Below, piece by piece: positions 35,187-44,633 of a stretch of DNA of 64,000 bases. Source of the stretch: Nostoc piscinale CENA21. Its GTDB lineage: Bacteria; Cyanobacteriota; Cyanobacteriia; Cyanobacteriales; Nostocaceae. Position numbers and translations under genes: made by a program. A model generated the notes under the pieces. The model had not been told where the DNA came from. It made no database searches and was given only the letters and a program-made list of their open reading frames with translations. The DNA is taken from contig NZ_CP012036.1 of the NCBI RefSeq assembly GCF_001298445.1, positions 1,429,263-1,493,262 of the forward strand, given 5' to 3'. Every line of letters starts with the position of its first letter. The first letter of the stretch is position 1.

Positions 35187-35660
35187 TTATAAGATGGATA
35201 AATCTGGTGGTAGAGTAACTGCCGTTAACCAAAAATCTTTAATTAAATCCACAACCTCAAGAAACTGATAAACATCAAGAGGTTTGGTTACATAACAGTT
35301 AGCACTGAGATGATAAGAACGTAGTATGTCTTGTTCATCTGCGGAAGTAGTCAGGACAACCACCGGAATATGTTTCAATTTGGGATCAGATTTAAGTTCT
35401 GTCAGCACTTCTCGTCCATCCATCCCTGGTAAATTCAAATCCAGTAAAATTAAATCGGGACGTGGAGCATTAGCAAACTCTCCTTGCTGGTGTAGATAAT
35501 TCATTGCCGTTTCACCATCTTCTACCCAGTGCAAGTTATTGGGAATTTTGGTATTTACGAAGCCTTTCATAGTGAGATTAGCATCGCTGGGAGAGTCTTC
35601 AACTAGCAAAATTTCAACACACCGATATACTTGAGTCTTTTCAATACTGTTATTAACCAT
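35187..35660 (-). CDS. Single-domain response regulator (Rcp1 type)
   Basis: This 157-residue receiver-only protein has ILLVEDSPSDANL, phospho-Asp in LILLDLNLPGMDGREVL, VVVLTTSADEQDI and the switch Lys in YVTKPLDVYQF. The SPSD and NLPGMDGREVL patterns place it with the Rcp1-like regulators that pair with phytochrome-type or hybrid kinases. It lies 3 bases after the stop of the CHASE3 kinase, so it is its likely direct partner. It has no DNA-binding domain. Confidence 0.9.
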   Translation of the reverse strand: MVNNSIEKTQVYRCVEILLVEDSPSDANLTMKGFVNTKIPNNLHWVEDGETAMNYLHQQGEFANAPRPDLILLDLNLPGMDGREVLTELKSDPKLKHIPVVVLTTSADEQDILRSYHLSANCYVTKPLDVYQFLEVVDLIKDFWLTAVTLPPDLSIL

Positions 35661-35663
35661 ATA

Positions 35664-37911
35664 TTACACGTCTTTATCTAAACTTTCTGGGGTAGCTGAT
35701 TCATGAAGGGTAAAGTAAAACGTTGTACCCACTCCTAACTGAGATTCAGCCCATATATGACCATTGTGACGCTCAACTATTTTTTTACAGATAGCCAAAC
35801 CAATTCCTGTACCTGAAAATTCGCGCCGGGTATGTAGACGACGAAAAATTTCAAAAATCCGGTTAAGATACTGAGATTTAACGCCAATACTGTTATCTTG
35901 TACAGAAAATAACCAAATTTCATGGTTTTGAGTCAAACATTCTTCATCTAAAGCCTTCCACCCCTGCACCCCCACTCCCTCACTCTTCTCTACTATCGCT
36001 GCACTTATATGAATTTGTGGTGTTACATCTTTGCGGCGAAACTTGATGGCATTACCAATTAAATTTTGAAATAATTGGATTAACTGAGTTTTATCTGCAA
36101 GCAGGTTGGGTAATGGCTCATGAGTGATGACAGCTTGACTTTCTGCGATCGCTACCGATAAATTACTCAAAGCCTCCCTCAGCACAACATTGCAGTCAGT
36201 CAGCGTAAATATTCGACCTCTGGTACCTATCCGAGAATAAGCCAGCAAGTCTTGAATCAACTGCTGCATTCGTCTCGCACCATCAATAATGTAATCTATA
36301 TATTCTTGGGCAGAATCATCTAACCTCTCTCGATATTCCTCTACTAATAATTGACTATAGCCAGTTACAGCCCGTAACGGTTCTTGCAAATCATGAGAAG
36401 CTACATAGGCAAACTGTTCTAATTCTTGATTCGAGTTTCTTAGTTCCTCATTTAGTTTTTCTAATTCGGCTGTACGTTCCTGAACTTTAATTTCTAGTTC
36501 GGCTTTGGCTTGTTGTAGTGCTTCTTCTGCGAGTTTGCGGTCTGTAATATCAGTATGAGTTCCTATCCACTCCTGAATTTGGTTGTCAGCATCTAATATA
36601 GGAACTCCCCTCACAGCAAAAAATCGATAATTACCATCAGCGACTCGCACACGATGTTCCAACTTATAAGGACTTTTCCATTCTCTAGCCTGATTCCATA
36701 AAAACAGAGAAAGCTCTCGGTCTTGAGGATGAATTGCATTCAGCCATCCCCATACTTGAAGTTCTTCCTGAGTTTGACCTGTTAAAGCTATCCATGAGGA
36801 ATATTCTTTAGGAAAACCCTGAGCATCAGTTAACCACACTGCTTGAGATGTCGCTAGTACCAATGAACGATATCGTTTTTCACTGTTTTCTAAAGCCAGT
36901 TCTGCCAACTTGCGCTGCGTAATATCTTGAAAGAAAATTGATAACCCTTCTTGGCTAGGATAAATGCGATTTTCAAACCAGCGATCCCACGGTGGATAAT
37001 ACTCTTCAATCTGAATTACTTTTTGTTCGGACACAGCTTGGTAATAAGCATGATAAAACTTCTGTCCCACACCTTCGGGAAACTCTTCCCAAATATTTTT
37101 GCCAATTAAATCTTCTGGACGACGATTGAAAATTTGTCCCGCCCTTTGATTCACGTAGGTATAACACCAATTAGCATCTAAAGCCACAAAAGCATCTGTT
37201 ACAGTTTCTAAAAGATTTACCAGCTTTGCTTTAGCTGCTTGCTGTTCTAAAAGAATCGCTTCTGCTGACAAAACTTTATTAATTTGAATTTGCTTTTGTA
37301 GTAAAAAATAAACTCCTACTATCAGAAAAGAACTTAAGCCATATCCCAAAACCACTACAAAAATAATTTGGCGAACCCCTACATCTGTGTTTGCTATCCG
37401 CTGTTGTAATAGTTTTTTTTCTTCCCTCTCCATTACTTGCGTAATATTTTTAATTTGATTATCAGTATTTACAGACTGATTATTTTTAGCAACTTCAATA
37501 GCTTTATCTAAATTTTGTTGCTCAAAAACTGCAATAGATATCTGTAATAAGCAAAGTTTTTGGTTAATTTTAAGTTCAAGTTGTTGAATTTTATCTTGTT
37601 GCTTGAAGTTATCTATAGTTAAATTTCTAATAATTTGAATTTGTTGTACTAACTTTTGTATTTCTTGCTCATAAATTTTTTTTATATGTTACCTGACTGG
37701 TGAATATGTAGCTGCTATATGCGGTTTCTATATTCCTCAGATACATGTGCAGATGATCTAAGTTGTCTAGAACTCGCTGAGTATGAATCACCCAGTTACT
37801 TTCTTTAGTTAAACTCTGAAAACTGGCATAAGAAATTACACCAACACCACACAGCAATAATAATGCCAAAGAAAAACTGACTGCAACAAATTTTGCTGAA
37901 AGTCTATTCAT
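35664..37911 (-). pseudogene. CHASE3-PAS-PAS sensor histidine kinase, frameshifted at A8
   Basis: The composite is about 748 residues from ATG 37911. The first membrane helix (FVAVSFSLALLLLCGVGVIS) and the CHASE3 start lie before the break, which ends in SQVTYKKNL. Removing one A from the A8 run (37676-37683) gives TYKKIYEQEIQKLVQQI and an open frame through the CHASE3 end, second helix (IIFVVVLGYGLSSFLIVGVYFLL), two PAS domains with PAC, HisKA (FAYVASHDLQEPLRAVTGY) and HATPase_c (GTGIGLAI). Everything after the break is intact. A separate A8 run at 37413-37420 is in frame. It heads the unit with the Rcp1-like regulator and REC-kinase. ATG 37433 would give a 589-residue kinase lacking CHASE3. 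Confidence 0.8.
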
Positions 37912-38456
37912 GAGCAACTCGCAAGATTGCAAATGATAATTGAAAAAGAATTAAGGAGTCAGAATCAATGAACAGAGGATTCAGATACGCCACTCATTGT
38001 AGACCGCTAAATCTTCTCCTATCGGAGAGGATACGTGTAGCTTGCTTCCCTGTAGGGGTATGATTAGCGTGGGTCTTAAACCCATTTATTCATCAGCCAG
38101 TCGTACACAATTCATTTTGAGTTCTGACTCCTGACTCCTGAATTTTATTTCGATAATATTTAGTCTTTATAACTCATTAAAGATGCTATGAATCAAATGA
38201 TACATCCATTAAGTATAAATTTCATTCAAGTTTTGTGTATATTTAAGATTTATATTTAAATTTGGTATTGATAGGTAAAGGTTAGGATTTACACAAAACA
38301 GAACCTTGTATTTTCTGAAAATTTGGTGTTTTGACCGCTTAATTATGTATATTAAAATCTATGTCCAATGGTATATGACAAAATAAATTTTATACTGTAA
38401 AGCCTAGTTTCTTGTTTATACCTTATTTACCCAAAATACGTACGCCGCAAATATAA

Positions 38457-38503
38457 AAATTGAGTGAGTAATCAGCTTTTTATCGCTTATACTCACTCAA
38501 TTT
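38457..38503. terminator. 14-bp inverted repeat, terminator-like
   Basis: AAATTGAGTGAGTA (38457-38470) pairs perfectly with TACTCACTCAATTT (38490-38503) around a 19-base loop. No gene ends immediately beside it, so it may be a dispersed element or mark an unseen transcript. Confidence 0.5.
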
Positions 38504-38594
38504 ATGCTGACTCAAAATTATCAGATAATTTCTATCAGACTATTGATTTCACCCATATCTAGCTGAGAGACTATTTATAAAGTAAATCTGAATT

Positions 38595-38661
38595 AGGGTG
38601 TGTTAAGCACTGTTATATATTTTGCGATTAATTAGCTCAAAATCTGCGCCTAACACACCCT
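38595..38661. repeat. Inverted repeat AGGGTGTGTTA...TAACACACCCT
   Basis: Perfect 11-base arms at 38595-38605 and 38651-38661 enclose 45 bases. The same GGGTGTGTT core forms the terminator at 7511-7552, which suggests a dispersed hairpin family. Here it lies just beyond the stop of the minus-strand gene at 38701 and could end it. Confidence 0.55.
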
Positions 38662-38700
38662 CAGAGTATTTTATTTTTACCTGATAAATAACCCCGAAAA

Positions 38701-38904
38701 TTAACGAGATTCAGTACCTTGATTGGGGCTACCTGCTACATCATCTTCGCCTGGTGCTTCTGGTCTAGCAGTCTTTCTCGCATCAGACTGCGAAGCATCA
38801 CCAGTTTTGCGAATATCTTCTTGTAAAGGGGTTTGATAACCACCAGAAGCTGTAGGGGTAGTATCTTGATTGTTAGCAGACTTTTGTTTTTGTTCTTCAG
38901 CCAT
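38701..38904 (-). CDS. Small hydrophilic hypothetical protein
   Basis: This 67-residue protein (MAEEQKQKSANNQDTTPTASGG...EAPGEDDVAGSPNQGTESR) lacks hydrophobic residues and is probably disordered. The ATG at 38904 is preceded by AGGAG (rc of CTCCT at 38915-38919) at 10-base spacing, a good ribosome binding site. An inverted repeat at 38595-38661 could terminate it. The composition resembles small stress-induced proteins, but I assign no function. Confidence 0.6.
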   Translation of the reverse strand: MAEEQKQKSANNQDTTPTASGGYQTPLQEDIRKTGDASQSDARKTARPEAPGEDDVAGSPNQGTESR

Positions 38905-39044
38905 AACGATAAACTCCTATGATTAACTCTTGGCTTTATTGTAGGAATATTAAGAATGTAAAGTTATCTATCTAAAATATGGTTATGACTTAATGTTGAC
39001 TCTGCCATAAGTATTATTTAATTTTTTAAAAAACAAATAAATTC

Positions 39045-39569
39045 ATGTACAGCCAAAATTTATCATTACCCTCTGGATGTGTTCTGCGTCAGGCAACTTC
39101 AACTGACAAGTGGTCAATTCGCTCATTAGTGTTGTCGGCTAAACTTGACCCTACTCAATTGCGCTGGCAACAGTTCTATGTGATTGAGTGTGAGGGTAAT
39201 TTAATTGCTTGCGGACAACTGCGTAATTTTCCAGGCGCACAAGAACTTGGTAGTTTGGTGGTTAAATCAACTTGGAGAGGTCGTGGTTTAGGTAGTTTGC
39301 TCACTCAGCATCTTATTAGTCAAGCTACACAACCACTATATTTAGAATGTTTGGGTGAGCAATTGTCACAGTTTTATAGTCGTTTTGGTTTTGTAAAAGT
39401 TGCTTTCGATAATCTACATCCATCTCTTCAGCCTAAATTTCGCGTCTCGCAATTGGCGAAAAAACTGTTACGAGTACCTGTCGTGTTTATGAAATATCAG
39501 GGGAGTGGGAGATCAGAGGACAAGGGGGACAAGGGAGATGAAGGAGAAAGACAAATCAATTACTGTTGA
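39045..39569 (+). CDS. GNAT family N-acetyltransferase with repeat-derived tail
   Basis: The 174-residue protein has the GNAT core: VLRQATSTDKWSIRSLVL (alpha1), IACGQLRNF, LGSLVVKSTWRGRGLGSLLTQHLI (acetyl-CoA pyrophosphate loop RGRGLG) and FYSRFGFVKV. The substrate is unknown. The last 20 residues (SGRSEDKGDKGDEGERQ) are encoded by a GACAAGGGGGACAAGGGAG-type repeat that is otherwise intergenic in this genome, so the native C terminus was probably near KYQG. The stop codon abuts that of the convergent methyltransferase. Confidence 0.82.
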   Translation: MYSQNLSLPSGCVLRQATSTDKWSIRSLVLSAKLDPTQLRWQQFYVIECEGNLIACGQLRNFPGAQELGSLVVKSTWRGRGLGSLLTQHLISQATQPLYLECLGEQLSQFYSRFGFVKVAFDNLHPSLQPKFRVSQLAKKLLRVPVVFMKYQGSGRSEDKGDKGDEGERQINYC

Positions 39570-40178
39570 CTATTTAACAAAAATTGTGAGCAGAACAGGC
39601 CCTAATAAGTAATGATGACTGACACAAGTAAGTCCAGAAGCAGAACCCAAAGTTTCTCTTTGTTTGGGACTGTAAAAACGGACTCCTAAAGGAGAAATTG
39701 GCAGTTTTTTAAGTTCTAGTTCTTGTTTAAAAGTAAAGTCAACTAAGTAAAAGCGTCCGCCGGGAGTTAGGACTCGCGCTACTTCACTGAGAACTTTTTG
39801 CGGTTCTAAATAATGTAAAAAGCTAATAGTGCTGAACACAGCATCAAATTGACCTTCCCCAAAGGGTAGAGATTCAGCATTACCCTCAATATAAATTAAA
39901 CGTGGATGGTGGCGGTTGCTAATTCTCGCCATTCTTAACATATTTGGTGATAAGTCTAAACCTGTACCACGCAAGTCAGGAAATTTGGTGGCGAGGCGTT
40001 CTAATAAGCGTCCAGTTCCACATCCCAAATCAAGGACTTTGACTTGCTCTGATAAGTCAACATATTCTAATAGCCTTTGGTGAATAGCTCGATAAAATAC
40101 TGAGGGAAATGTCCAATCGTAGCTAAAAGCCCAGTTGTTAAAGAGAGATTTCTTGTTAGCAAAGAAATTTTCTGTCAT
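39570..40178 (-). CDS. Class I SAM-dependent methyltransferase
   Basis: This 202-residue methyltransferase type-11 protein has motif I VLDLGCGTGRLLERLA (residues about 44-59), the acidic end of beta2 (GTGLDLSPNML), EGNAESLPFGEGQFDAVFS and a post-motif GGRFYLVDFTF. An N-terminal WAFSYDWTFPSVFYRAIHQRL is typical of the UbiE/COQ5-like group. Substrate is unknown. It is convergent with the GNAT gene with no gap. The ATG at 40178 is followed immediately by a plausible N terminus. Confidence 0.85.
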   Translation of the reverse strand: MTENFFANKKSLFNNWAFSYDWTFPSVFYRAIHQRLLEYVDLSEQVKVLDLGCGTGRLLERLATKFPDLRGTGLDLSPNMLRMARISNRHHPRLIYIEGNAESLPFGEGQFDAVFSTISFLHYLEPQKVLSEVARVLTPGGRFYLVDFTFKQELELKKLPISPLGVRFYSPKQRETLGSASGLTCVSHHYLLGPVLLTIFVK

Positions 40179-40375
40179 TGGTTTGCACTTTTGTAACAGC
40201 GATATCTAGCCTAACGTGCAGTATCACGAGTGTGGGAACTCCATCAATGATTCCGAAATCTAAAAACTTAGATATGTATTTAAAGATGTGACACGAAAAG
40301 ATGATCTGTGAGTGTAGCAGCCTCAAGCGATCGCTTCATCATATTTATCTATATTTAATCTTCCGGTAAATTACT

Positions 40376-40663
40376 ATGACATCTATAACTTTGCTTCATT
40401 TACACAAAGATTTCTTACAAAAAGTTAGTAAATGGTTAGAAAGTAGAGAAATTAATAACATTCAATTAGCTCATTTTGTGTGCAAAGTGATACCATCACA
40501 ATGTCCCTTTGAAAGAGATGTGACTTTATTTGGACGGAAACTGTTTCACATTCCAGCAATGTGTAAACTTAATCCCTTCTATGAGCAATTAGTAAGTCTG
40601 CGTTTTCGAGCTTTGTGTTATCTTGCTGATGAATGTGGTGAAGATGTAAATGTTTATTGCTAA
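40376..40663 (+). CDS. Mo-dependent nitrogenase C-terminal domain protein
   Basis: The 95-residue protein matches the small domain first seen at the C terminus of Mo-dependent nitrogenase-associated proteins in cyanobacteria. Features include IPSQCPFERDVTLFGRKLFHIPAMCKLNPFYEQLVSLRFRALCYL, with conserved Cys and the CPFERD motif. Such stand-alone copies are common in heterocystous species, and their role is unknown. There is no nif gene nearby. It starts at ATG 40376. Confidence 0.8.
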   Translation: MTSITLLHLHKDFLQKVSKWLESREINNIQLAHFVCKVIPSQCPFERDVTLFGRKLFHIPAMCKLNPFYEQLVSLRFRALCYLADECGEDVNVYC

Positions 40664-40828
40664 ACTTTGAAAGTCACAAATCTCAGCCATCGGTAATTAC
40701 AGACATACACTTGTTATCTGCTTTAATCTATACTAAGCTATTTTAGGACTAATTAGACATACATCAAACTAGTTCTCGATCTGTGTCCATTACTGCCTTC
40801 CCTTGCTGAAATTATTAACATCATCAAT

Positions 40829-41503
40829 ATGACGCACATCTTACTTGTAGAAGATGAGGTCAAACTGGCGCGATTTATCGAATTGGAACTGAATTACGAA
40901 GGTTATCAAGTCAGTGTCGCCTACGATGGATTAACTGCCCTGACTGCGGCGCGAGAGTTACATCCAGATTTAGTTATTTTAGATTGGATGTTACCAGGGT
41001 TATCAGGTCTAGAGATTTGCCGCCGTTTGCGGAGTACTGGAGACAAAGTTCCAGTCATATTATTAACTGCGAAAGATGAAGTCAGCGATCGCGTCGCTGG
41101 TTTAGACGCGGGTGCTGATGACTATGTAGTTAAACCATTCAGTGTTGAAGAACTATTAGCCAGAGTCCGCGCTCATCTGCGCCGCAATCAAGAAGCCGAT
41201 GCAGCCGACATCTTAGAATTTGAAGACCTCAGCTTAAATCGCCGTACCAGAGAAGTGTATCGCGGTAATAGATTAATTGAATTAACTGCCAAAGAATTTG
41301 ATTTGCTGGATTATTTGCTATCCCATCCCCGACAAGTAATTACCCGCGATCGCATTTTAGAAGAAGTTTGGGGTTACGACTTCATGGGCGATTCCAACAT
41401 CATCGAAGTTTACGTCCGCTACCTGCGCCTCAAACTTGAAATCAACAATGAAAAGCGCCTCATTCAAACCATCCGAGGCGTTGGCTACGTACTGCGTGAG
41501 TAG
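40829..41503 (+). CDS. OmpR/PhoB family response regulator
   Basis: This 224-residue two-domain regulator has a receiver (HILLVEDEVKLARFIELEL; phospho-Asp in LVILDWMLPGLSG; VILLTAKDE; DDYVVKPFS) and a winged-helix output domain (ELTAKEFDLLDYLLSHPRQVITRDRILEEVWGYDF...RYLRLKLE...IRGVGYVLRE). No histidine kinase gene is adjacent, so it is an orphan here. It is followed at once by the AGTATGAAGTGTGAAGG repeat. I cannot match it confidently to a named Nostoc regulator. Confidence 0.92.
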   Translation: MTHILLVEDEVKLARFIELELNYEGYQVSVAYDGLTALTAARELHPDLVILDWMLPGLSGLEICRRLRSTGDKVPVILLTAKDEVSDRVAGLDAGADDYVVKPFSVEELLARVRAHLRRNQEADAADILEFEDLSLNRRTREVYRGNRLIELTAKEFDLLDYLLSHPRQVITRDRILEEVWGYDFMGDSNIIEVYVRYLRLKLEINNEKRLIQTIRGVGYVLRE

Positions 41504-41665
41504 AAGTATGAAGTGTGAAGGTTTGTAAAGGACACCCTAGCCCATAACCCCTAGCCCCTAGCCTCATTGCAAACAACCGTTAAACTTCATTGCAAAATAA
41601 AAAGGTAATTCGAGCAACATGATAAGTTTGATGATGTGAATCAACAGTGCGATAAGGAGAACACA

Positions 41666-41872
41666 GTGGCAACGGAATCTAACTTACTAACGGGCAAAGC
41701 TGTACAAAACGAAGATTTTAGTGAATATGTCGCTCATTTACAGCTACACATGACGCTACAAGCTCGCAATCTGGTTCCAACCCTCAAGCATTCTGTGGAA
41801 GATAGTAGACAACAACTACTCCATCAAACCCAAGCCAACTTTGAAAAGTTAATTTCTCGGCAAGGTTTGTAA
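41666..41872 (+). CDS. Small hypothetical protein
   Basis: This 68-residue protein is read from GTG 41666, which has an ideal ribosome binding site (AAGGAG at 41654-41659, 6-base spacing). A GTG ten codons upstream lacks one. The sequence (VATESNLLTGKAVQNEDFSEYVAHLQLHMTLQARNLVPTLKHSVEDSRQQLL) is mostly helical and soluble. No family is recognised. It is followed by a good terminator. Confidence 0.6.
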   Translation: MATESNLLTGKAVQNEDFSEYVAHLQLHMTLQARNLVPTLKHSVEDSRQQLLHQTQANFEKLISRQGL

Positions 41873-41905
41873 ATATAGGAAATTTAACGAAAAGTCAAAT
41901 AAAAT

Positions 41906-41962
41906 AAAAGCAGGTATTTTTGGGTTAACGCCAATAGCGTACTCATCTAACCTGCTTTTTTT
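41906..41962 (+). terminator. Intrinsic terminator
   Basis: AAAAGCAGGT (41906-41915) pairs with ACCTGCTTTT (41950-41959) and the T run continues to 41962. It ends the small gene at 41666-41872. Confidence 0.7.
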
Positions 41963-42095
41963 GCTTTTGTAAGTATTTAATCAAAAAAATCAATCTTTTG
42001 AAGCAATAGCCAGCAACGGAAAGCCGTTAAAATTGTTATTGCAACAGTTCCACCCACGAGCAGTTAGTTAAGGCTAAATGGCCGCTTGAATCAAA

Positions 42096-43334
42096 ATGAC
42101 TTCATTACTTCCTCGAAATCTCAGCGTTGTCATCCGGCCAGTCCACTATCGGGATCTGGATGGAATTGAGCGATTAACACAAGAGTCATTTGCCGCCACG
42201 ACTTTGGAAGGCTCTAACTCTGCCGAGCGCCAAATGCAATCGCTCCGTCGTTGGTACGGCTTACTTAAATTTTTAAGCTGGTTCCCTAATCCACTCCAGT
42301 ATCGTTTCTGCGCTTATGTGGCCGAACAAGGGCGAATGCTGTTGGGAATGATTCAAGTATCACCATTCAACCGCACTCGCAGTACTTGGCGCATTGATAA
42401 GGTGGTGCTAGATCGGGCTGCGGATAAACAAGGAATTGGCTCACAATTGCTGCGCCATTGCTTTGAGTCGATTTTAGAAGCGCGGACTTGGCTATTAGAA
42501 GTAAATATTAATGATATAGAAGCATTAGCCCTGTATCGCCAAAATGGATTTCAACGTTTAGCAGAAATTACCTATTGGAAAATAGAAGCCGATTTATTGG
42601 CTGAATTGGCACAAGCAGAACCAGATTTACCGAATTTGCTGCCAGTAAGTAACGCTGATGCCCAGTTGCTTTATCAACTAGATACAGCATCGATGCCGCC
42701 TTTGGTACGGCAAGTCTTTGACCGCAACACCCGTGATTTTAAAACCAGTTTATTTGGTGCGTTGACCGATGCTGTCAAGCAATGGCTAACTAAAACAGAA
42801 GTTGTCAGTGGTTACGTGTTTGAACCGCAACGCAAAGCTGCTATTGGCTATTTTCAAGTACAGCTTGACCGCAAAGGTGAAACTCCCCATGTGGCAACAC
42901 TGACAGTTCACCCTGCTTACACTTGGTTGTATCCAGAGTTGCTTTCGCAATTGGCACGCATAGCGCAAGACTTTCCCCAACAAGGTTTGCGACTGGCTTC
43001 TTTAGACTACCAACCGGAAAGAGAAGAATATTTAGAACGGATCGGCGCAAAACGCACTGAACATACTTTGATTATGTCGCGTTCAGTTTGGCACAAACTC
43101 CGAGAATCAAAATTTGTCTCCTTAGAAGGGATTCAATGGACAGATGTGCTGCAAGGTTTACAACCAGCACGTAAACCCATACCAGGAGGAATGTCTTGGG
43201 TAAAAACTGGACAGCAGCCATCTTCAGAAATACCAGTGCCAAGTAAATCAGAATCTATTGGCTTTAAATGTAACAATTGTCATACAGAGCCATCTTGCCA
43301 CAATGAATCAGTTGATGGTCAACAGGAAAAGTAG
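42096..43334 (+). CDS. Tandem GNAT-fold N-acetyltransferase
   Basis: The 412-residue protein has an N-terminal GNAT domain (residues about 10-165; VIRPVHYRDLDGIERLTQESF, RIDKVVLDRAADKQGIGSQLL, LYRQNGFQRLAEITYW). A second, more divergent GNAT-like domain follows (about 190-345; HVATLTVHPAYTWLYPELLSQLA). The C-terminal 65 residues are low-complexity and contain CNNCHTEPSC, a possible metal-binding Cys cluster. The substrate is unknown. It precedes ruvX by 72 bases with a 10-bp hairpin (43348-43357/43376-43385) between them. Confidence 0.85.
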   Translation: MTSLLPRNLSVVIRPVHYRDLDGIERLTQESFAATTLEGSNSAERQMQSLRRWYGLLKFLSWFPNPLQYRFCAYVAEQGRMLLGMIQVSPFNRTRSTWRIDKVVLDRAADKQGIGSQLLRHCFESILEARTWLLEVNINDIEALALYRQNGFQRLAEITYWKIEADLLAELAQAEPDLPNLLPVSNADAQLLYQLDTASMPPLVRQVFDRNTRDFKTSLFGALTDAVKQWLTKTEVVSGYVFEPQRKAAIGYFQVQLDRKGETPHVATLTVHPAYTWLYPELLSQLARIAQDFPQQGLRLASLDYQPEREEYLERIGAKRTEHTLIMSRSVWHKLRESKFVSLEGIQWTDVLQGLQPARKPIPGGMSWVKTGQQPSSEIPVPSKSESIGFKCNNCHTEPSCHNESVDGQQEK

Positions 43335-43406
43335 TAAAAGCTTCACTGGTGCAGAGTAGAAGATGAATATCTCAGACTCTGCACCCACGACTCGGCACGG
43401 TTAATA

Positions 43407-43874
43407 ATGGATAAAAAACAGTATATTTCAGCACTAGGATTAGATATCGGACGAAAGCGAATTGGTGTAGCAGGGTGCGATCGCACCGGTTTAATTGCTA
43501 CAGGAATTACAACAATTGAACGCTCATCTTTTGAGCGCGACGTTGAGCAGTTCCAAAATCTCGTGACTGAACGTCAGGTAGAAATTTTAGTTGTTGGTTT
43601 ACCTTATTCAATGGATGGTTCTTTGGGATTTCAGGCTCATCAGGTGCAGAAATTTGCCACTAAACTGAGTAAGGCTCTCAAACTGCCCATAGAATATGTT
43701 GATGAGCGCCTCACCTCTTTTCAAGCAGAGCAAATGCTCATCGCCGAGAATCTCTCACCATCGCGTCATAAAGGTTTAATTGACCGCAAAGCAGCAGCAT
43801 TGATTTTACAACAATGGTTAGATTCTCGACGCTCTGCCCCAGTTAAAATGCTGTCGAGTATGGATAGCTTTTGA
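43407..43874 (+). CDS. ruvX: RuvX/YqgF, pre-16S rRNA processing nuclease family
   Basis: The 155-residue RNase H-like nuclease has GLDIGRKRIGVAGCD (first catalytic Asp), ILVVGLPYSMDGSLG, YVDERLTS (Glu) and DRKAAALILQQWL (last Asp). The family is annotated as a putative Holliday junction resolvase and, by work in E. coli, as a 5' pre-16S rRNA processing enzyme. It heads the conserved cyanobacterial run ruvX, DUF3727, yqeG, proB. Confidence 0.92.
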   Translation: MDKKQYISALGLDIGRKRIGVAGCDRTGLIATGITTIERSSFERDVEQFQNLVTERQVEILVVGLPYSMDGSLGFQAHQVQKFATKLSKALKLPIEYVDERLTSFQAEQMLIAENLSPSRHKGLIDRKAAALILQQWLDSRRSAPVKMLSSMDSF

Positions 43875-44004
43875 CGTGATATTCTGAAAGCAATTACTGA
43901 GCAGTTGTGTCTAAATGTGAAACTATTAGCTTGGCATTATTTGTCATTTAACAGGAAAGCAATATTCACAGTTGCGGGTAAAGATAAAGTTTAACTAATC
44001 GGCT

Positions 44005-44577
44005 ATGTTTCCTTCTCCATTTTCTGAAGATAACGATCGCGATCACACAGGTTCCATCACCTTGACTGATGAAACAGGGCGAACCCTCGAATGTTATATA
44101 GAACATTCGCTCTCTGTAGATGGACAAGAATACGTCTTACTGCTTCCTGTGGACTCACCCATAGAAATTTTCGCTTGGGAAGGTGACGACGAAGAAGAAG
44201 AAGCCGTTTTAGTAGAAGATGATGCTATCCTTGACGAAATTTTTGGTACCGCCCAAGCAGTTTTATCCGAGCAGAACCTAATTCTGAAAAACACAGCTTA
44301 CGCTTTGACAGTTGCGGGTGAACTACCAGCTGTAGATGAGTCGGAACTTTTTACATTAGAAATCGAAGACGACGAAACCGATTTAGAGCCAGAACAACTA
44401 CAGCTACTCGCCAGCTTCTATCATGAAGAACAGGAGTACGCTATTTATACTCCCCTTGATCCACTGCTGTTTTTTGCCAGAATCACTAAAGATGGTGAAC
44501 CGGAATTACTTTCTCCCGAAGAATTTCGCCAAGTGCAACCACTCCTAGAAGAACAACTTTTTAACGAAGTGGAATAA
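44005..44577 (+). CDS. DUF3727 domain protein
   Basis: The 190-residue acidic protein has two copies of a DUF1292-like fold: residues about 10-75 (GSITLTDETGRTLECYIEHSLSVDGQEYVLLLPVD) and about 112-150 (LASFYHEEQEYAIYTPLDPLLFFARI). A very acidic segment (GDDEEEEAVLVEDDA) lies in between. It is conserved next to ruvX in cyanobacteria and plastid relatives, with no known biochemical role. It lies 130 bases after ruvX in the same direction. Confidence 0.88.
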   Translation: MFPSPFSEDNDRDHTGSITLTDETGRTLECYIEHSLSVDGQEYVLLLPVDSPIEIFAWEGDDEEEEAVLVEDDAILDEIFGTAQAVLSEQNLILKNTAYALTVAGELPAVDESELFTLEIEDDETDLEPEQLQLLASFYHEEQEYAIYTPLDPLLFFARITKDGEPELLSPEEFRQVQPLLEEQLFNEVE

Positions 44578-44633
44578 AATCTGCTCAAAATTGAAAATAA
44601 AAATGTCTCATTTTTAGACAAGGTTTTAGAGTC

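Larger units (their letters stand above)
37912..38700. other. Intergenic region rich in hairpins and repeats
   Basis: This 789-bp stretch has no supportable gene. It contains a GCTTCCCTGTAGGGG small dispersed repeat (about 38042-38058), TCTGACTCCTGACTCCTG heptamer units (38125-38142), and the two inverted repeats listed separately. The start side must hold the promoter of the two-component unit. Confidence 0.5.

Noticed and set aside
37413..37420. A8 run in the CHASE3 kinase as a further frameshift site
   Set aside because: The joined frame reads normally through it (MEREEKKLLQQR), so eight A is the in-frame length here.
40376..40663. Part of a nif gene cluster
   Set aside because: The protein has the Mo-nitrogenase-associated domain, but no nif structural or assembly gene is adjacent, and stand-alone copies are common.
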